Shown in pieces: positions 34,116-42,342 of a DNA stretch of 64,000 nucleotides. The first letter of the stretch is position 1; each line of letters opens with the position of its first letter. This DNA is from Pseudomonas palleroniana (GTDB lineage Bacteria > Pseudomonadota > Gammaproteobacteria > Pseudomonadales > Pseudomonadaceae), in contig NZ_PYWX01000063.1 of NCBI RefSeq assembly GCF_003031675.1, positions 37,540 to 101,539 on the forward strand, written 5' to 3'. Position numbers and translations under genes: made by a program. The notes under the pieces are model-generated. The model saw nothing but the letters and a program-made list of their open reading frames with translations. It ran no database searches and was not told where the DNA came from.

Positions 34116-34432
34116 AACCCATATTGTGGCGAGCAAGCTTGCTTGCGTTGAGGTGCGAAGCTCTCCCAAAAGGGCCGGCGCCTGCTTCGCCACTGAGCGG
34201 GAGCAAGCTGCCTCGCCATAGACGGCCATTCCCTCCAGCCGCCAGCGGTGTAGAATCGGCCCTATTCATCGCCAGTCATCCCCCGGCGGGTTTATGAGCT
34301 CAAGGCCACTGCGCGCGGCGATCCCGTAGCGTTTGAGGCAACTTCCGGACACCACGGCCATTTTTCGGGTGTTCCTGACGTCAATAGAGGCTCACTTCCC
34401 TTTAGTACCTGATTAGCCGCCCGGAGTGCTCC
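34116..34432. repeat. REP pair and upstream region of ilvD
   Basis: This 317-base gap contains a TGTGGCGAG-type inverted REP pair at 34125-34220: TGTGGCGAGCAAGCTTGCTT and GGGAGCAAGCTGCCTCGCCA. The remaining 210 bases before ilvD hold no gene. They presumably contain the ilvD promoter and leader. I see no leader peptide with branched-chain codon runs and no attenuator hairpin. Confidence 0.7.
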
Positions 34433-36274
34433 ATGCCAGATTACCGCTCGAAAACATCCACCCACGGCCGCAACATGGCCGGTGCACGCGCACTGTGGCG
34501 TGCCACGGGGATGAAGGATGACGACTTCAAGAAGCCAATCATCGCGATTGCCAACTCGTTCACCCAGTTCGTACCGGGCCACGTCCATCTCAAGGACCTG
34601 GGCCAGTTGGTCGCCCGCGAGATCGAACGCGCCGGCGGTGTAGCCAAAGAGTTCAACACCATCGCCGTGGATGACGGCATCGCCATGGGCCATGACGGCA
34701 TGCTGTATTCCCTGCCGAGCCGCGAGATCATTGCCGACTCCGTGGAGTACATGGTCAACGCCCATTGCGCCGACGCCATTGTGTGCATCTCCAACTGCGA
34801 CAAGATCACCCCCGGCATGCTGATGGCGTCCCTGCGCCTGAACATCCCGGTGATCTTCGTGTCCGGTGGCCCGATGGAAGCCGGCAAGACCAAACTCGCC
34901 TCCCACGGCCTCGATCTGGTCGACGCCATGGTCATCGCCGCCGATTCCAGCGCTTCTGACGAGAAGGTCGCGGAATACGAGCGCAGTGCTTGCCCGACCT
35001 GCGGTTCGTGCTCCGGCATGTTTACCGCCAACTCGATGAACTGCCTGGTGGAAGCCCTGGGCCTGGCCTTGCCGGGCAACGGTTCCACGCTGGCCACCCA
35101 CAGCGACCGCGAGCAACTGTTCCTGCAGGCCGGCCGCACCATCGTCGAGCTGTGCAAGCGCTACTACGCCGAGAACGATGAGTCGGTGCTGCCGCGCAAC
35201 ATCGCCAACTTCAAGGCGTTCGAAAACGCCATGACCCTGGACATCGCCATGGGCGGGTCCACCAATACCATCTTGCACTTGCTGGCTGCCGCCCAGGAAG
35301 CCGAGATCGATTTCGACCTGCGCGACATCGACCGGTTGTCCCGCAACGTGCCGCAACTGTGCAAGGTCGCGCCGAACATTCAGAAGTACCACATGGAAGA
35401 CGTGCACCGTGCCGGCGGGATCTTCTCGATTCTCGGCTCGCTGGCCCGTGGTGGCCTGCTGCATACCGACCTGCCGACCGTACACAGCCGTAGCATGGAA
35501 GAAGCGATCGCCAAGTGGGATATCACCCAGACCCGTGACGAAGCGGTGCATCACTTCTTCAAGGCCGGCCCGGCGGGCATTCCGACCCAGACCGCATTCA
35601 GCCAGTCGACCCGCTGGGAAACGCTGGACGACGACCGCGAAAACGGCTGTATCCGCAGCGTCGAGCACGCCTACTCCAAGGAAGGTGGCCTGGCCGTGCT
35701 GTACGGCAACATCGCCCTGGACGGCTGCGTGGTGAAAACTGCCGGTGTGGATGAGTCCATCCACGTGTTCGAAGGCAACGCCAAGATCTTCGAAAGCCAG
35801 GACAGCGCCGTACGCGGCATCCTCGCCGACGAAGTAAAAGCAGGCGATATCGTGATCATCCGCTACGAAGGCCCGAAAGGCGGCCCGGGTATGCAGGAGA
35901 TGCTCTACCCGACGTCCTACCTGAAATCCAAGGGCCTGGGCAAGGCCTGTGCCCTGCTGACCGACGGCCGCTTCTCCGGCGGCACCTCGGGCCTGTCCAT
36001 CGGCCACGCCTCTCCGGAAGCCGCCGCCGGCGGCGCGATTGGCCTGGTGCAGGACGGCGACAAAGTCCTGATCGACATTCCGAACCGCTCGATCAACCTG
36101 TTGATCAGCGATGAAGAACTGGCTGCGCGCCGGGTCGAGCAGGACAGGAAAGGCTGGAAACCGGTGGAAAAGCGTCCACGCAAAGTCACCACCGCGCTGA
36201 AGGCTTACGCCCTGTTGGCCACCAGTGCCGACAAAGGTGCGGTGCGTAACAAAGCGATGTTGGATGGACTGTAA
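34433..36274 (+). CDS. ilvD: Dihydroxy-acid dehydratase
   Basis: The 613-residue enzyme dehydrates dihydroxy acids in valine, leucine and isoleucine synthesis. The iron-sulfur ligands are in SNCDKITPGM and ACPTCGSCSGMFTANSMNCL. GRFSGGTSGLSIGHASPEAA near the C-terminus binds the substrate and Mg. Length and motifs are those of the long (ilvD/edd) E. coli-type enzyme. A GGAGTG site precedes the ATG. It is transcribed alone and followed by an intrinsic terminator. Confidence 0.97.
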   Translation: MPDYRSKTSTHGRNMAGARALWRATGMKDDDFKKPIIAIANSFTQFVPGHVHLKDLGQLVAREIERAGGVAKEFNTIAVDDGIAMGHDGMLYSLPSREIIADSVEYMVNAHCADAIVCISNCDKITPGMLMASLRLNIPVIFVSGGPMEAGKTKLASHGLDLVDAMVIAADSSASDEKVAEYERSACPTCGSCSGMFTANSMNCLVEALGLALPGNGSTLATHSDREQLFLQAGRTIVELCKRYYAENDESVLPRNIANFKAFENAMTLDIAMGGSTNTILHLLAAAQEAEIDFDLRDIDRLSRNVPQLCKVAPNIQKYHMEDVHRAGGIFSILGSLARGGLLHTDLPTVHSRSMEEAIAKWDITQTRDEAVHHFFKAGPAGIPTQTAFSQSTRWETLDDDRENGCIRSVEHAYSKEGGLAVLYGNIALDGCVVKTAGVDESIHVFEGNAKIFESQDSAVRGILADEVKAGDIVIIRYEGPKGGPGMQEMLYPTSYLKSKGLGKACALLTDGRFSGGTSGLSIGHASPEAAAGGAIGLVQDGDKVLIDIPNRSINLLISDEELAARRVEQDRKGWKPVEKRPRKVTTALKAYALLATSADKGAVRNKAMLDGL

Positions 36275-36290
36275 GGTTTAACCAATGTAT

Positions 36291-36322
36291 GAAGCCCTGC
36301 ACGGACGTGCGGGGCTTCTTTC
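36291..36322 (+). terminator. Intrinsic terminator after ilvD
   Basis: GAAGCCCTGCAC and GTGCGGGGCTTC form a stem of about 11 pairs around GGAC, followed by TTTCATTCTT. It lies 17 bases after the ilvD stop and 10 before the end of the convergent SGNH gene. Confidence 0.8.
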
Positions 36323-36331
36323 ATTCTTGGT

Positions 36332-37510
36332 TTATTTATCGGCCAGTCGAGTTTGCAGGTAACGATAAAGTTCGCCGGCACTCTTTCGGTAACCTTGCTC
36401 ATTAAGATGAATCAAATCGTTTTGGGCCAAATCATCGGACCGCCAGGCTTCTATTGAGCAAGCACCCCCCATATAGGCTCGCCAGTCCCAGAATAGAGCT
36501 CCCGACTGTAAAGCCACCTGCTTTTGAATCTCAATGACTTGCGACAGGTTTTTCGGCTGGCGCTCTTTACAGGTCAAACCGGAACGCTGTTTTATCGAAT
36601 CAGCCGGGCCGATCAACAAGATCAGGGTATCGGGAAGCGTGCGCTGCAACAGCGTCAGCTTTTCCCTCAGGTCGGCTTGATACAGTGCCAAGTCCAGATT
36701 GTCATCGAAAGCTTCGTTGCCACCATACGCCAACACCAGCAGGTCTGGATGCAATGCCTGCAAGGTCTGCGGCCATCCGGCTTGCCAGGCATCGACTATT
36801 TTCAGGGTCGCGCCATTAACCCCCAACGCGGAGTAAGTCACGCCAGTAGGTTGCTGTGACTCAATATTCCAGCCGCCCAGTGCGACTCCTCGATTAGCCG
36901 TTATCGTCAGGTTCAACGGTAGGTTCAGATCCTTGAGCGTCGAACTGAAGCGCCACTGACCGGAGGTCGACGGCAATGGCACTTGAGAGCGATGAGCGCC
37001 GTCATCGGCTATCAAATTGCTGTCGAAGTCGGACCGGTACAGCGCAGAAACACAGTAACGCGACTCACGCGGCTCACGGACATCAATTTTTACCTGCGCG
37101 TTGACCACCCTGGGTAGCGACAGATAGCCACCCAACGGGAATTCATCGCTGAACTGATTACGACTGGAAACCAGGCGCCATTGATCAGTATCAGTGGAGA
37201 GCACGACTTGATCGTAACGAGTGCCAGGAATAGGCGTCGCTGCAATAAAACCAATGCCACCTTCACCATATTGCATCTGAAACAGATGACGCAGCTCGCC
37301 GGACAACCAATCTGCGGCCGTATGGGAATCGCCCAACTGCAAGATATTGACTGATGCCCTATGCGCAGCGTCGAGCTTGGCGGCCAGTTTCGCAAGGTTA
37401 ACGGCCGTGGCCTCCTGCTGTTGCGATGCAGAAGCTGGAATCTCGCAAAGAGAAATGCAGCCGCTCAATACGGTAAACAACACGATTGATCGGCATTGCG
37501 ATGTAAACAT
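36332..37510 (-). CDS. SGNH/GDSL hydrolase lipoprotein, Ape1-like
   Basis: The 392-residue protein begins with a signal peptide and lipobox LSGC (C18), so it is probably lipid-anchored. Block I is GDSHTAADW with nucleophile S62, followed by the GEGGIGFI segment. Block III is LAYGGNEAF, and block V DLIHLN supplies D365 and H368. A beta-rich insertion lies between blocks I and III. The pattern GDSH...GxGGIGF resembles peptidoglycan O-acetylesterases such as Ape1, but other ester substrates are possible. The gene is less GC-rich than its neighbours and has no partner O-acetyltransferase nearby. Confidence 0.7.
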   Translation of the reverse strand: MFTSQCRSIVLFTVLSGCISLCEIPASASQQQEATAVNLAKLAAKLDAAHRASVNILQLGDSHTAADWLSGELRHLFQMQYGEGGIGFIAATPIPGTRYDQVVLSTDTDQWRLVSSRNQFSDEFPLGGYLSLPRVVNAQVKIDVREPRESRYCVSALYRSDFDSNLIADDGAHRSQVPLPSTSGQWRFSSTLKDLNLPLNLTITANRGVALGGWNIESQQPTGVTYSALGVNGATLKIVDAWQAGWPQTLQALHPDLLVLAYGGNEAFDDNLDLALYQADLREKLTLLQRTLPDTLILLIGPADSIKQRSGLTCKERQPKNLSQVIEIQKQVALQSGALFWDWRAYMGGACSIEAWRSDDLAQNDLIHLNEQGYRKSAGELYRYLQTRLADK

Positions 37511-37594
37511 GTTGCAACCCCCAGGCGTCTAGTTGCTGACTATAGCCGCCGGCCAGAAACACAGGGGATTGCACACGTGTCCGAGTTAGGCCTG

Positions 37595-38653
37595 TTACTG
37601 AATCTCGTCCGGCTTGACGATCACCCAGTTCTTGTCCGCCGTCACCGGCAACCCTTCCTTGGCCTGCGCCGCCGCGTGCTTGGCCATCATGCCGTTGAGC
37701 TGGGTCATGTACTTGTCCTTGCGGTTGACCCATAAGTGGATGCCGCCCTTGGCCACGTCCACATCGTGAAACAGCATGTAGCCATCGCTGGTTGGGGTAT
37801 CCCCCCCGACGATCACCGGTTTTTTCCATTCGTCGATGTAGGTGAGGATCGCGGCGTGTTTGCCGGCCATCCAGGTCGCCGGGGTCCACAGGTAGGGGGT
37901 GAGTTCCAGGCCGAGGTTGGCCTTCTCATCATATTTGCCGGCCGTGATCTGCTTGCGTGCGGTGGTCAGCTCGCCGGTCTTGCGATCCTTGAGCAGGGTG
38001 CTCACGCCGATGACATTCTCAGGCTTGACGTTGTAGCCGTACTTCGGATCGGCAGCGACCATGCGTACCAGTTCCTCCGAGGCCGCCGTCATCACGTACA
38101 CCTCGATGCCGTTCTCCATCAGCTTGTTGTACAGCTCGGCCTGGCCGGTGAACACCTTCGGCGGCTGGACCTCGGAGGTCTTCACCACATCACCTTCGTA
38201 ATAGGTGACCGGCACGGGCTTGCCGGAGGCCATCAGCTCATCCACGTAGCCCTTGAGTTCTTTGAGGGTGAAGCCGGCAAAGATCTGCGCAACCCACGGG
38301 TAGCAAACCATGTCGTCGACTTCGCAGAGGCGATAGTAGTAGCTGAACAGGCTTTCCTTGTGGTCGGCGGTATCTTTGAACGGGATCAGCTTGAGGGAAG
38401 GGTCCATGGTGTCGCGGGTGATCAGGCCCTTGTTTTCAAGGTAGGGCAACAGGGACTCTTCGAGGTCGTAGCGGTAGCTGGTGTTATCCATGTCGAATAC
38501 CGCGAAATTACCTTTGTTGGCGTTCGCGGCGATCATCTTGTTCAGTTGCTCGGCGGCAGGCGCCGGCCAATGCTTCAACTCGGTGGCGGCAGATGCCTGG
38601 CTGGCGAGGCCGAGGCAGAAGGCGGCGGCAAGTAATGTTGGCGCGAGCTTCAT
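37595..38653 (-). CDS. pchP: Periplasmic phosphorylcholine phosphatase (HAD superfamily)
   Basis: The 352-residue protein has a signal peptide cut near ASAAT. HAD motif I is DMDNT (D54-T58), motif II is in VYVMTAASEE and motif III is GGDTPTSDGYM. These match P. aeruginosa PchP, which frees choline and phosphate from phosphorylcholine and is induced by choline. The insertion between motifs I and II is the large cap of that family. It is divergent from the cystine transporter gene, with about 240 bases between. Confidence 0.85.
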   Translation of the reverse strand: MKLAPTLLAAAFCLGLASQASAATELKHWPAPAAEQLNKMIAANANKGNFAVFDMDNTSYRYDLEESLLPYLENKGLITRDTMDPSLKLIPFKDTADHKESLFSYYYRLCEVDDMVCYPWVAQIFAGFTLKELKGYVDELMASGKPVPVTYYEGDVVKTSEVQPPKVFTGQAELYNKLMENGIEVYVMTAASEELVRMVAADPKYGYNVKPENVIGVSTLLKDRKTGELTTARKQITAGKYDEKANLGLELTPYLWTPATWMAGKHAAILTYIDEWKKPVIVGGDTPTSDGYMLFHDVDVAKGGIHLWVNRKDKYMTQLNGMMAKHAAAQAKEGLPVTADKNWVIVKPDEIQ

Positions 38654-38789
38654 AAGCGTTTTCTCCCTGGGTCAAAGACATCGACGCTAACAAATCTGTA
38701 TGACAGTTATCGCCCGAGCACGACCGCTTACATCGTGATCACGCCAAAGGCATGTGCCTGAGCGTCAGACGCTTATTCCAAAAACGACA

Positions 38790-38826
38790 GATACCATTCC
38801 ATATCGGTATTAAATCAATATATTTC
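38790..38826 (+). promoter_or_regulatory. AT-rich CysB-like control region before tcyP
   Basis: ATACCATTCCATATCGGTAT and TAAATCAATATATTTC form an AT-rich block in otherwise GC-rich DNA, 70-105 bases before the tcyP ATG. The pattern resembles CysB-activated promoters of sulfur genes in Pseudomonas (my recollection, not a computed match). A separate hairpin CAATCGCA/TGCGATTG at 38850-38871 lies in the leader just before the ribosome-binding site. Confidence 0.4.
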
Positions 38827-38894
38827 AAGCTGTTAGGCTTCCCGGTTCGCAATCGCAGGCTCGTGCGATTGGCTGCCTTCTCAACGGAGCTTTA

Positions 38895-40286
38895 ATGAAT
38901 CTGCCCCTGATTCTCAACTTACTGGTGTTCGTGGCCCTGTTGCTGGGCCTGGCACAAACCCGTCGGACCCAATGGAGCCTCGCCAAAAAGGTCCTGTTCG
39001 CCCTCGCCCTGGGCGTGGTGTTCGGTACGGTTCTGCACACGATCTACGGTGACGGCAATCCAGTCCTCAAGGCGTCCATCGGCTGGTTCGACCTGGTCGG
39101 CAACGGTTACGTGCAACTGCTGCAAATGATCGTGATCCCGCTGGTATTCGCTTCGATCCTGAGTGCCGTGGCGCGCCTGCATAACGCCTCTTCCCTGGGC
39201 AAGATCAGTTTCCTGACCATCGGCACGCTGCTGTTCACCACCGCCATTGCGGCGCTGATCGGCATCGGCCTGACCAATCTGTTCGGCCTCACCGCCGAAG
39301 GCCTGGTAGCCGGCACCCAGGAAATGGCCCGCCTGCAAGTGATCCAGAGCGATTACGCCGGCAAGGTCGCTGACCTGAATATCCCGCAGTTGCTGCTGTC
39401 GTTCGTGCCGGCCAACCCGTTTGCCGACCTGGCCCGAGCCAAGCCGACGTCGATCATCAGCGTGGTGATTTTCGCCGCCTTCCTCGGGGTTGCCGCGCTG
39501 CAGCTGCTCAAGGACGACGTGGAAAAAGGCCAGAAAGTACTCAACGCCATCGACACCCTGCAAGCCTGGGTGATGCGCCTGGTGCGCCTGGTGATGAAAC
39601 TGACGCCTTACGGTGTATTGGCGCTGATGACCAAAGTGGTCGCCGGCTCCAACCTGCAAGACATCATCAAGCTCGGCAGTTTCGTGGTGGTCTCGTACCT
39701 GGCCCTGGGCCTGATGTTCGTGGTGCATGGCCTGCTGCTGTCGCTGGCCGGGATCAACCCGTTGCGCTTTTTCCGCAAGGTGTGGCCGGTGCTGACGTTT
39801 GCCTTTACCAGCCGCTCCAGCGCGGCGGCGATTCCACTGAGCATTGAGGCGCAAACCCGCCGGTTGGGCATCCCGCAATCCATCGCCGGGTTTGCGGCGT
39901 CGTTCGGCGCGACCATCGGCCAGAACGGTTGCGCAGGGCTTTATCCCGCCATGCTGGCGGTGATGGTTGCCCCGACCGTGGGCATCAACCCGCTGGACCC
40001 GCTATGGATCGCAACCCTGGTGGCGATTGTGACCTTGAGTTCGGCTGGCGTTGCCGGTGTAGGCGGCGGTGCAACCTTTGCCGCGCTGATCGTGCTGCCG
40101 GCCATGGGCTTGCCGGTGTCACTGGTGGCGCTGCTGATTTCCGTGGAACCGCTGATCGACATGGGCCGCACGGCGTTGAACGTGAATGGGTCGATGACGG
40201 CGGGTGCGATTACCAGCCAGATCATGGGGCAGACGGATAAAGCGCTGCTGAATGCCGATGAGCACGCCGAGTTAGCGCAGGCCTGA
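38895..40286 (+). CDS. tcyP: L-cystine transporter TcyP (DAACS symporter)
   Basis: The 463-residue membrane protein is of the dicarboxylate/amino acid:cation symporter family. It starts with a run of hydrophobic helices, and the family motif near the HP1/TM7 region is FAFTSRSSAAAIPLSIEAQ. FAASFGATIGQNGCAGLYPA and the glycine-rich AGVAGVGGGATFAALIVLPA (HP2) follow. Length and sequence match the TcyP/YdjN branch that takes up cystine. The CysB-like region upstream agrees with a role in sulfur supply. Confidence 0.87.
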   Translation: MNLPLILNLLVFVALLLGLAQTRRTQWSLAKKVLFALALGVVFGTVLHTIYGDGNPVLKASIGWFDLVGNGYVQLLQMIVIPLVFASILSAVARLHNASSLGKISFLTIGTLLFTTAIAALIGIGLTNLFGLTAEGLVAGTQEMARLQVIQSDYAGKVADLNIPQLLLSFVPANPFADLARAKPTSIISVVIFAAFLGVAALQLLKDDVEKGQKVLNAIDTLQAWVMRLVRLVMKLTPYGVLALMTKVVAGSNLQDIIKLGSFVVVSYLALGLMFVVHGLLLSLAGINPLRFFRKVWPVLTFAFTSRSSAAAIPLSIEAQTRRLGIPQSIAGFAASFGATIGQNGCAGLYPAMLAVMVAPTVGINPLDPLWIATLVAIVTLSSAGVAGVGGGATFAALIVLPAMGLPVSLVALLISVEPLIDMGRTALNVNGSMTAGAITSQIMGQTDKALLNADEHAELAQA

Positions 40287-40294
40287 TAGACCGC

Positions 40295-40378
40295 TATCGG
40301 GAGCAAGCCCCCTCCCACACTTGAGCGCATTCTCATGTTGCAAAGCGTTCAAATGTGGGAGGGGGCTTGCTCCCGATG
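40295..40378. repeat. Inverted REP pair (outward order)
   Basis: ATCGGGAGCAAGCCCCCTCC is followed after about 30 bases by ATGTGGGAGGGGGCTTGCTC and CCGAT. Same orientation order as at 29581. It fills the whole gap between the convergent tcyP and folA genes. Confidence 0.87.
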
Positions 40379-40380
40379 CT

Positions 40381-40893
40381 TTAAGCTTTTTCCCAGACTT
40401 CGAAGGTGTACGCCGGCTTATCACCGTCGGCCGGGTTCTCGACATTCGAAACCAGCTTCCACCGGTTCAAATCAAACTCCGGAAACCACGCATCCCCTTC
40501 CGGGCTCAGCGCCACGCGCGTCAGGTACAAGCGGTCCGCCTGTTCCAGCCCCTGCGCATACAGCTGCGCGCCGCCGATCAGCATCAGCTCATCCGCACCT
40601 TGCTCCAGCGCCCAAGCCTCGGCGCGCTCGACCGCCGCGTCCAGTGATGGAAAAACTTGCGCACCTTCAAGCTCAAGATCGGTCTGACGGCTGACCACGA
40701 TGTTCAAGCGCCCCGGCAACGGTCGGCCCAGGGATTCCCAGGTCTTGCGCCCCATGATGATCGGCTTGCCAAGCGTGGTGGCCTTGAAATATTTGAAATC
40801 CCCCGGCAAATGCCAGGGCATGCTGTTGTCGACGCCGATCACACGGTTTTCACCGAGGGCTGCGATCAGGCTTAAAGGGAGAGTTTTTTTCAT
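40381..40893 (-). CDS. folA: Dihydrofolate reductase
   Basis: The 170-residue enzyme has the typical start LSLIAALGENRVIGVDNSMP and WHLPGDFKYFKATTLGKPII, with the acidic residue in the active site near residue 31. NADPH-binding GRKTWESLGRPLPGR and LMLIGGAQLYAQGLEQADRL follow. It reduces dihydrofolate for one-carbon metabolism. No ribosome-binding site precedes the ATG, and a good extended -10 ends seven bases upstream, so the mRNA may be leaderless. Confidence 0.96.
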   Translation of the reverse strand: MKKTLPLSLIAALGENRVIGVDNSMPWHLPGDFKYFKATTLGKPIIMGRKTWESLGRPLPGRLNIVVSRQTDLELEGAQVFPSLDAAVERAEAWALEQGADELMLIGGAQLYAQGLEQADRLYLTRVALSPEGDAWFPEFDLNRWKLVSNVENPADGDKPAYTFEVWEKA

Positions 40894-40900
40894 GGCGACG

Positions 40901-40909
40901 AGAATACCA
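40901..40909 (-). promoter_or_regulatory. Extended -10 promoter for folA placed for a leaderless mRNA
   Basis: On the minus strand TGG-TATTCT has the TGn-TATnnT extended -10 form. Only CGTCGCC lies between it and the folA ATG, so transcription would begin at or within a base of the A of ATG. The -35 region is weak (AACCCC at 17-base spacing). Confidence 0.5.
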
Positions 40910-40962
40910 GAGCCACGAGCCAGGGGTTATGCTCCAGGCTCACTGACACAACAGGATGGCGC

Positions 40963-42342
40963 GTGACGGCACTGAACCCACTGCACACACTCTGGTTGAC
41001 GGAAACCGTGCGCCTGCGTGAAGAACACGCCGGCCCCCTGGAAGACCTGGAAGCCAACCGCCTGGCCCGCACGGCCGGTGGCGACCTGCCGACGCGTATT
41101 CAACAGCGTGCCCTGCACCTGGCCGAGCGCGATGGCCTGACTGCCGCCCTGACCCGCTGGCTGCAAGGCGCGCGCCTAGCCCTGGTGTTGCTGGCGATTG
41201 TCGCGATCGTCAGCGGCGCCGGCCTGGCCTTTGCCGCGCTGGGCAACGGGCTGGTCCCGGTCAACGTGTTCTGGGCCTTGGGCAGCCTGCTCGGCTTGAA
41301 CCTGATCCTGCTGGTCAGCTGGGCCTTGGGCCTGCTGTTTGCCGGTGAGCACGGTGCCAGCCTGGGACGCTTATGGCTGTGGCTCAGCGAAAAGCTCGCC
41401 CGCGACGCCAAGGCCGCACAGTTGGCGCCTGCGCTGTTGCTCTTGCTGCAACGGCAGAAACTCAATCGCTGGGCTGTGGGCGTGCTGGTCAACAGCCTTT
41501 GGCTGTTGGCGCTGCTCAGTGCCATGGTGATTTTGCTGACGCTGCTCGCTACCCGACGCTATGGTTTCGTGTGGGAAACCACCATCCTCGGCGCCGACAC
41601 CTTCGTCGCCGTGACCCAGGCCCTGGGCGCCCTGCCCGGGTGGCTGGGCTTCAATGTGCCGACGGTCGAGATGATCCGTGCCAGCGGCGACTCCGCATTG
41701 AATATCGAAAGCGCCCGCCAGGCCTGGGCCGCGTGGCTGGTCGGGGTGTTGCTGGTGTACGGCATACTGCCCAGGCTGATCCTCGCCCTGCTGTGCCTGT
41801 GGCGCTGGAAACGCGGGCGCGCCGCCCTGCGCCTGGACCTCAACCTGCCCGGCTACAGCCAATTGCGCGAACGCCTGATGCCGAGCAGCGAACGCCTCGG
41901 CGTCAACGATGCCGCACCGGAGCAACTGCACGCCGTCACCGGCGGCGTCAGCGAACTGGAAAGCGACGGCGCCTTGCTGGTAGCCATCGAGCTGGACGAT
42001 CAGCACCCCTGGCCCCCCAAATTGCCGGCCGGCGTCAAAAACGCCGGGATCCTCGACAGCCGCGAGTCGCGCAACAAGCTCCTGGAACAACTCAGCCGCT
42101 TCCCACCGGCACGCCTGGCCATCGCCTGCGACCCACGCCGCTCACCCGACCGTGGCAGCCTGGCATTGATCGCAGAACTTGCGCGCAGCGCCGCCACCAC
42201 CCGCGTCTGGCTGCTGCAAGCGCCTCCCGGCCAAGCCCTGGATGCCGAACGCCTGGGTGACTGGCACGCCGCACTGCAACAACTGGAGCTGCCTTTCGCC
42301 GACTGCGCACCGCTGAACTGGCTGGAGACCGGTCATGACTAA
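40963..42342 (+). CDS. DUF2868 multi-pass membrane protein
   Basis: The 459-residue protein has a soluble N-terminus of about 65 residues. Hydrophobic segments follow at about 66-90, 98-125, 165-192 and 255-278. A soluble C-terminal part of about 170 residues contains LLVAIELDDQHPWPP and ACDPRRSPDRGSLALIAEL. It matches DUF2868, for which I know no function. The GTG start has an AGGA upstream. The next gene overlaps by eight bases and is a GTPase-like DUF3482 protein, a pairing that suggests a membrane protein with a GTPase partner. Confidence 0.75.
   Translation: MTALNPLHTLWLTETVRLREEHAGPLEDLEANRLARTAGGDLPTRIQQRALHLAERDGLTAALTRWLQGARLALVLLAIVAIVSGAGLAFAALGNGLVPVNVFWALGSLLGLNLILLVSWALGLLFAGEHGASLGRLWLWLSEKLARDAKAAQLAPALLLLLQRQKLNRWAVGVLVNSLWLLALLSAMVILLTLLATRRYGFVWETTILGADTFVAVTQALGALPGWLGFNVPTVEMIRASGDSALNIESARQAWAAWLVGVLLVYGILPRLILALLCLWRWKRGRAALRLDLNLPGYSQLRERLMPSSERLGVNDAAPEQLHAVTGGVSELESDGALLVAIELDDQHPWPPKLPAGVKNAGILDSRESRNKLLEQLSRFPPARLAIACDPRRSPDRGSLALIAELARSAATTRVWLLQAPPGQALDAERLGDWHAALQQLELPFADCAPLNWLETGHD

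Noticed and set aside
32894..34297. 467-codon + strand frame overlapping the MFS gene
   Set aside because: It is out of frame with the 12-helix transporter, contains no hydrophobic segments and runs into the REP region.
34292..36007. 571-codon minus-strand open frame opposite ilvD
   Set aside because: Its great length is explained by the codon bias of ilvD. The translation is rich in Gly, His, Gln and Val without domain motifs, as in other antisense frames here.
38895..40286. C4-dicarboxylate or glutamate transporter identity for the DAACS protein
   Set aside because: The N-terminal sequence, 463-residue length and the sulfur-type upstream region fit TcyP/YdjN cystine transporters better than DctA or GltP.
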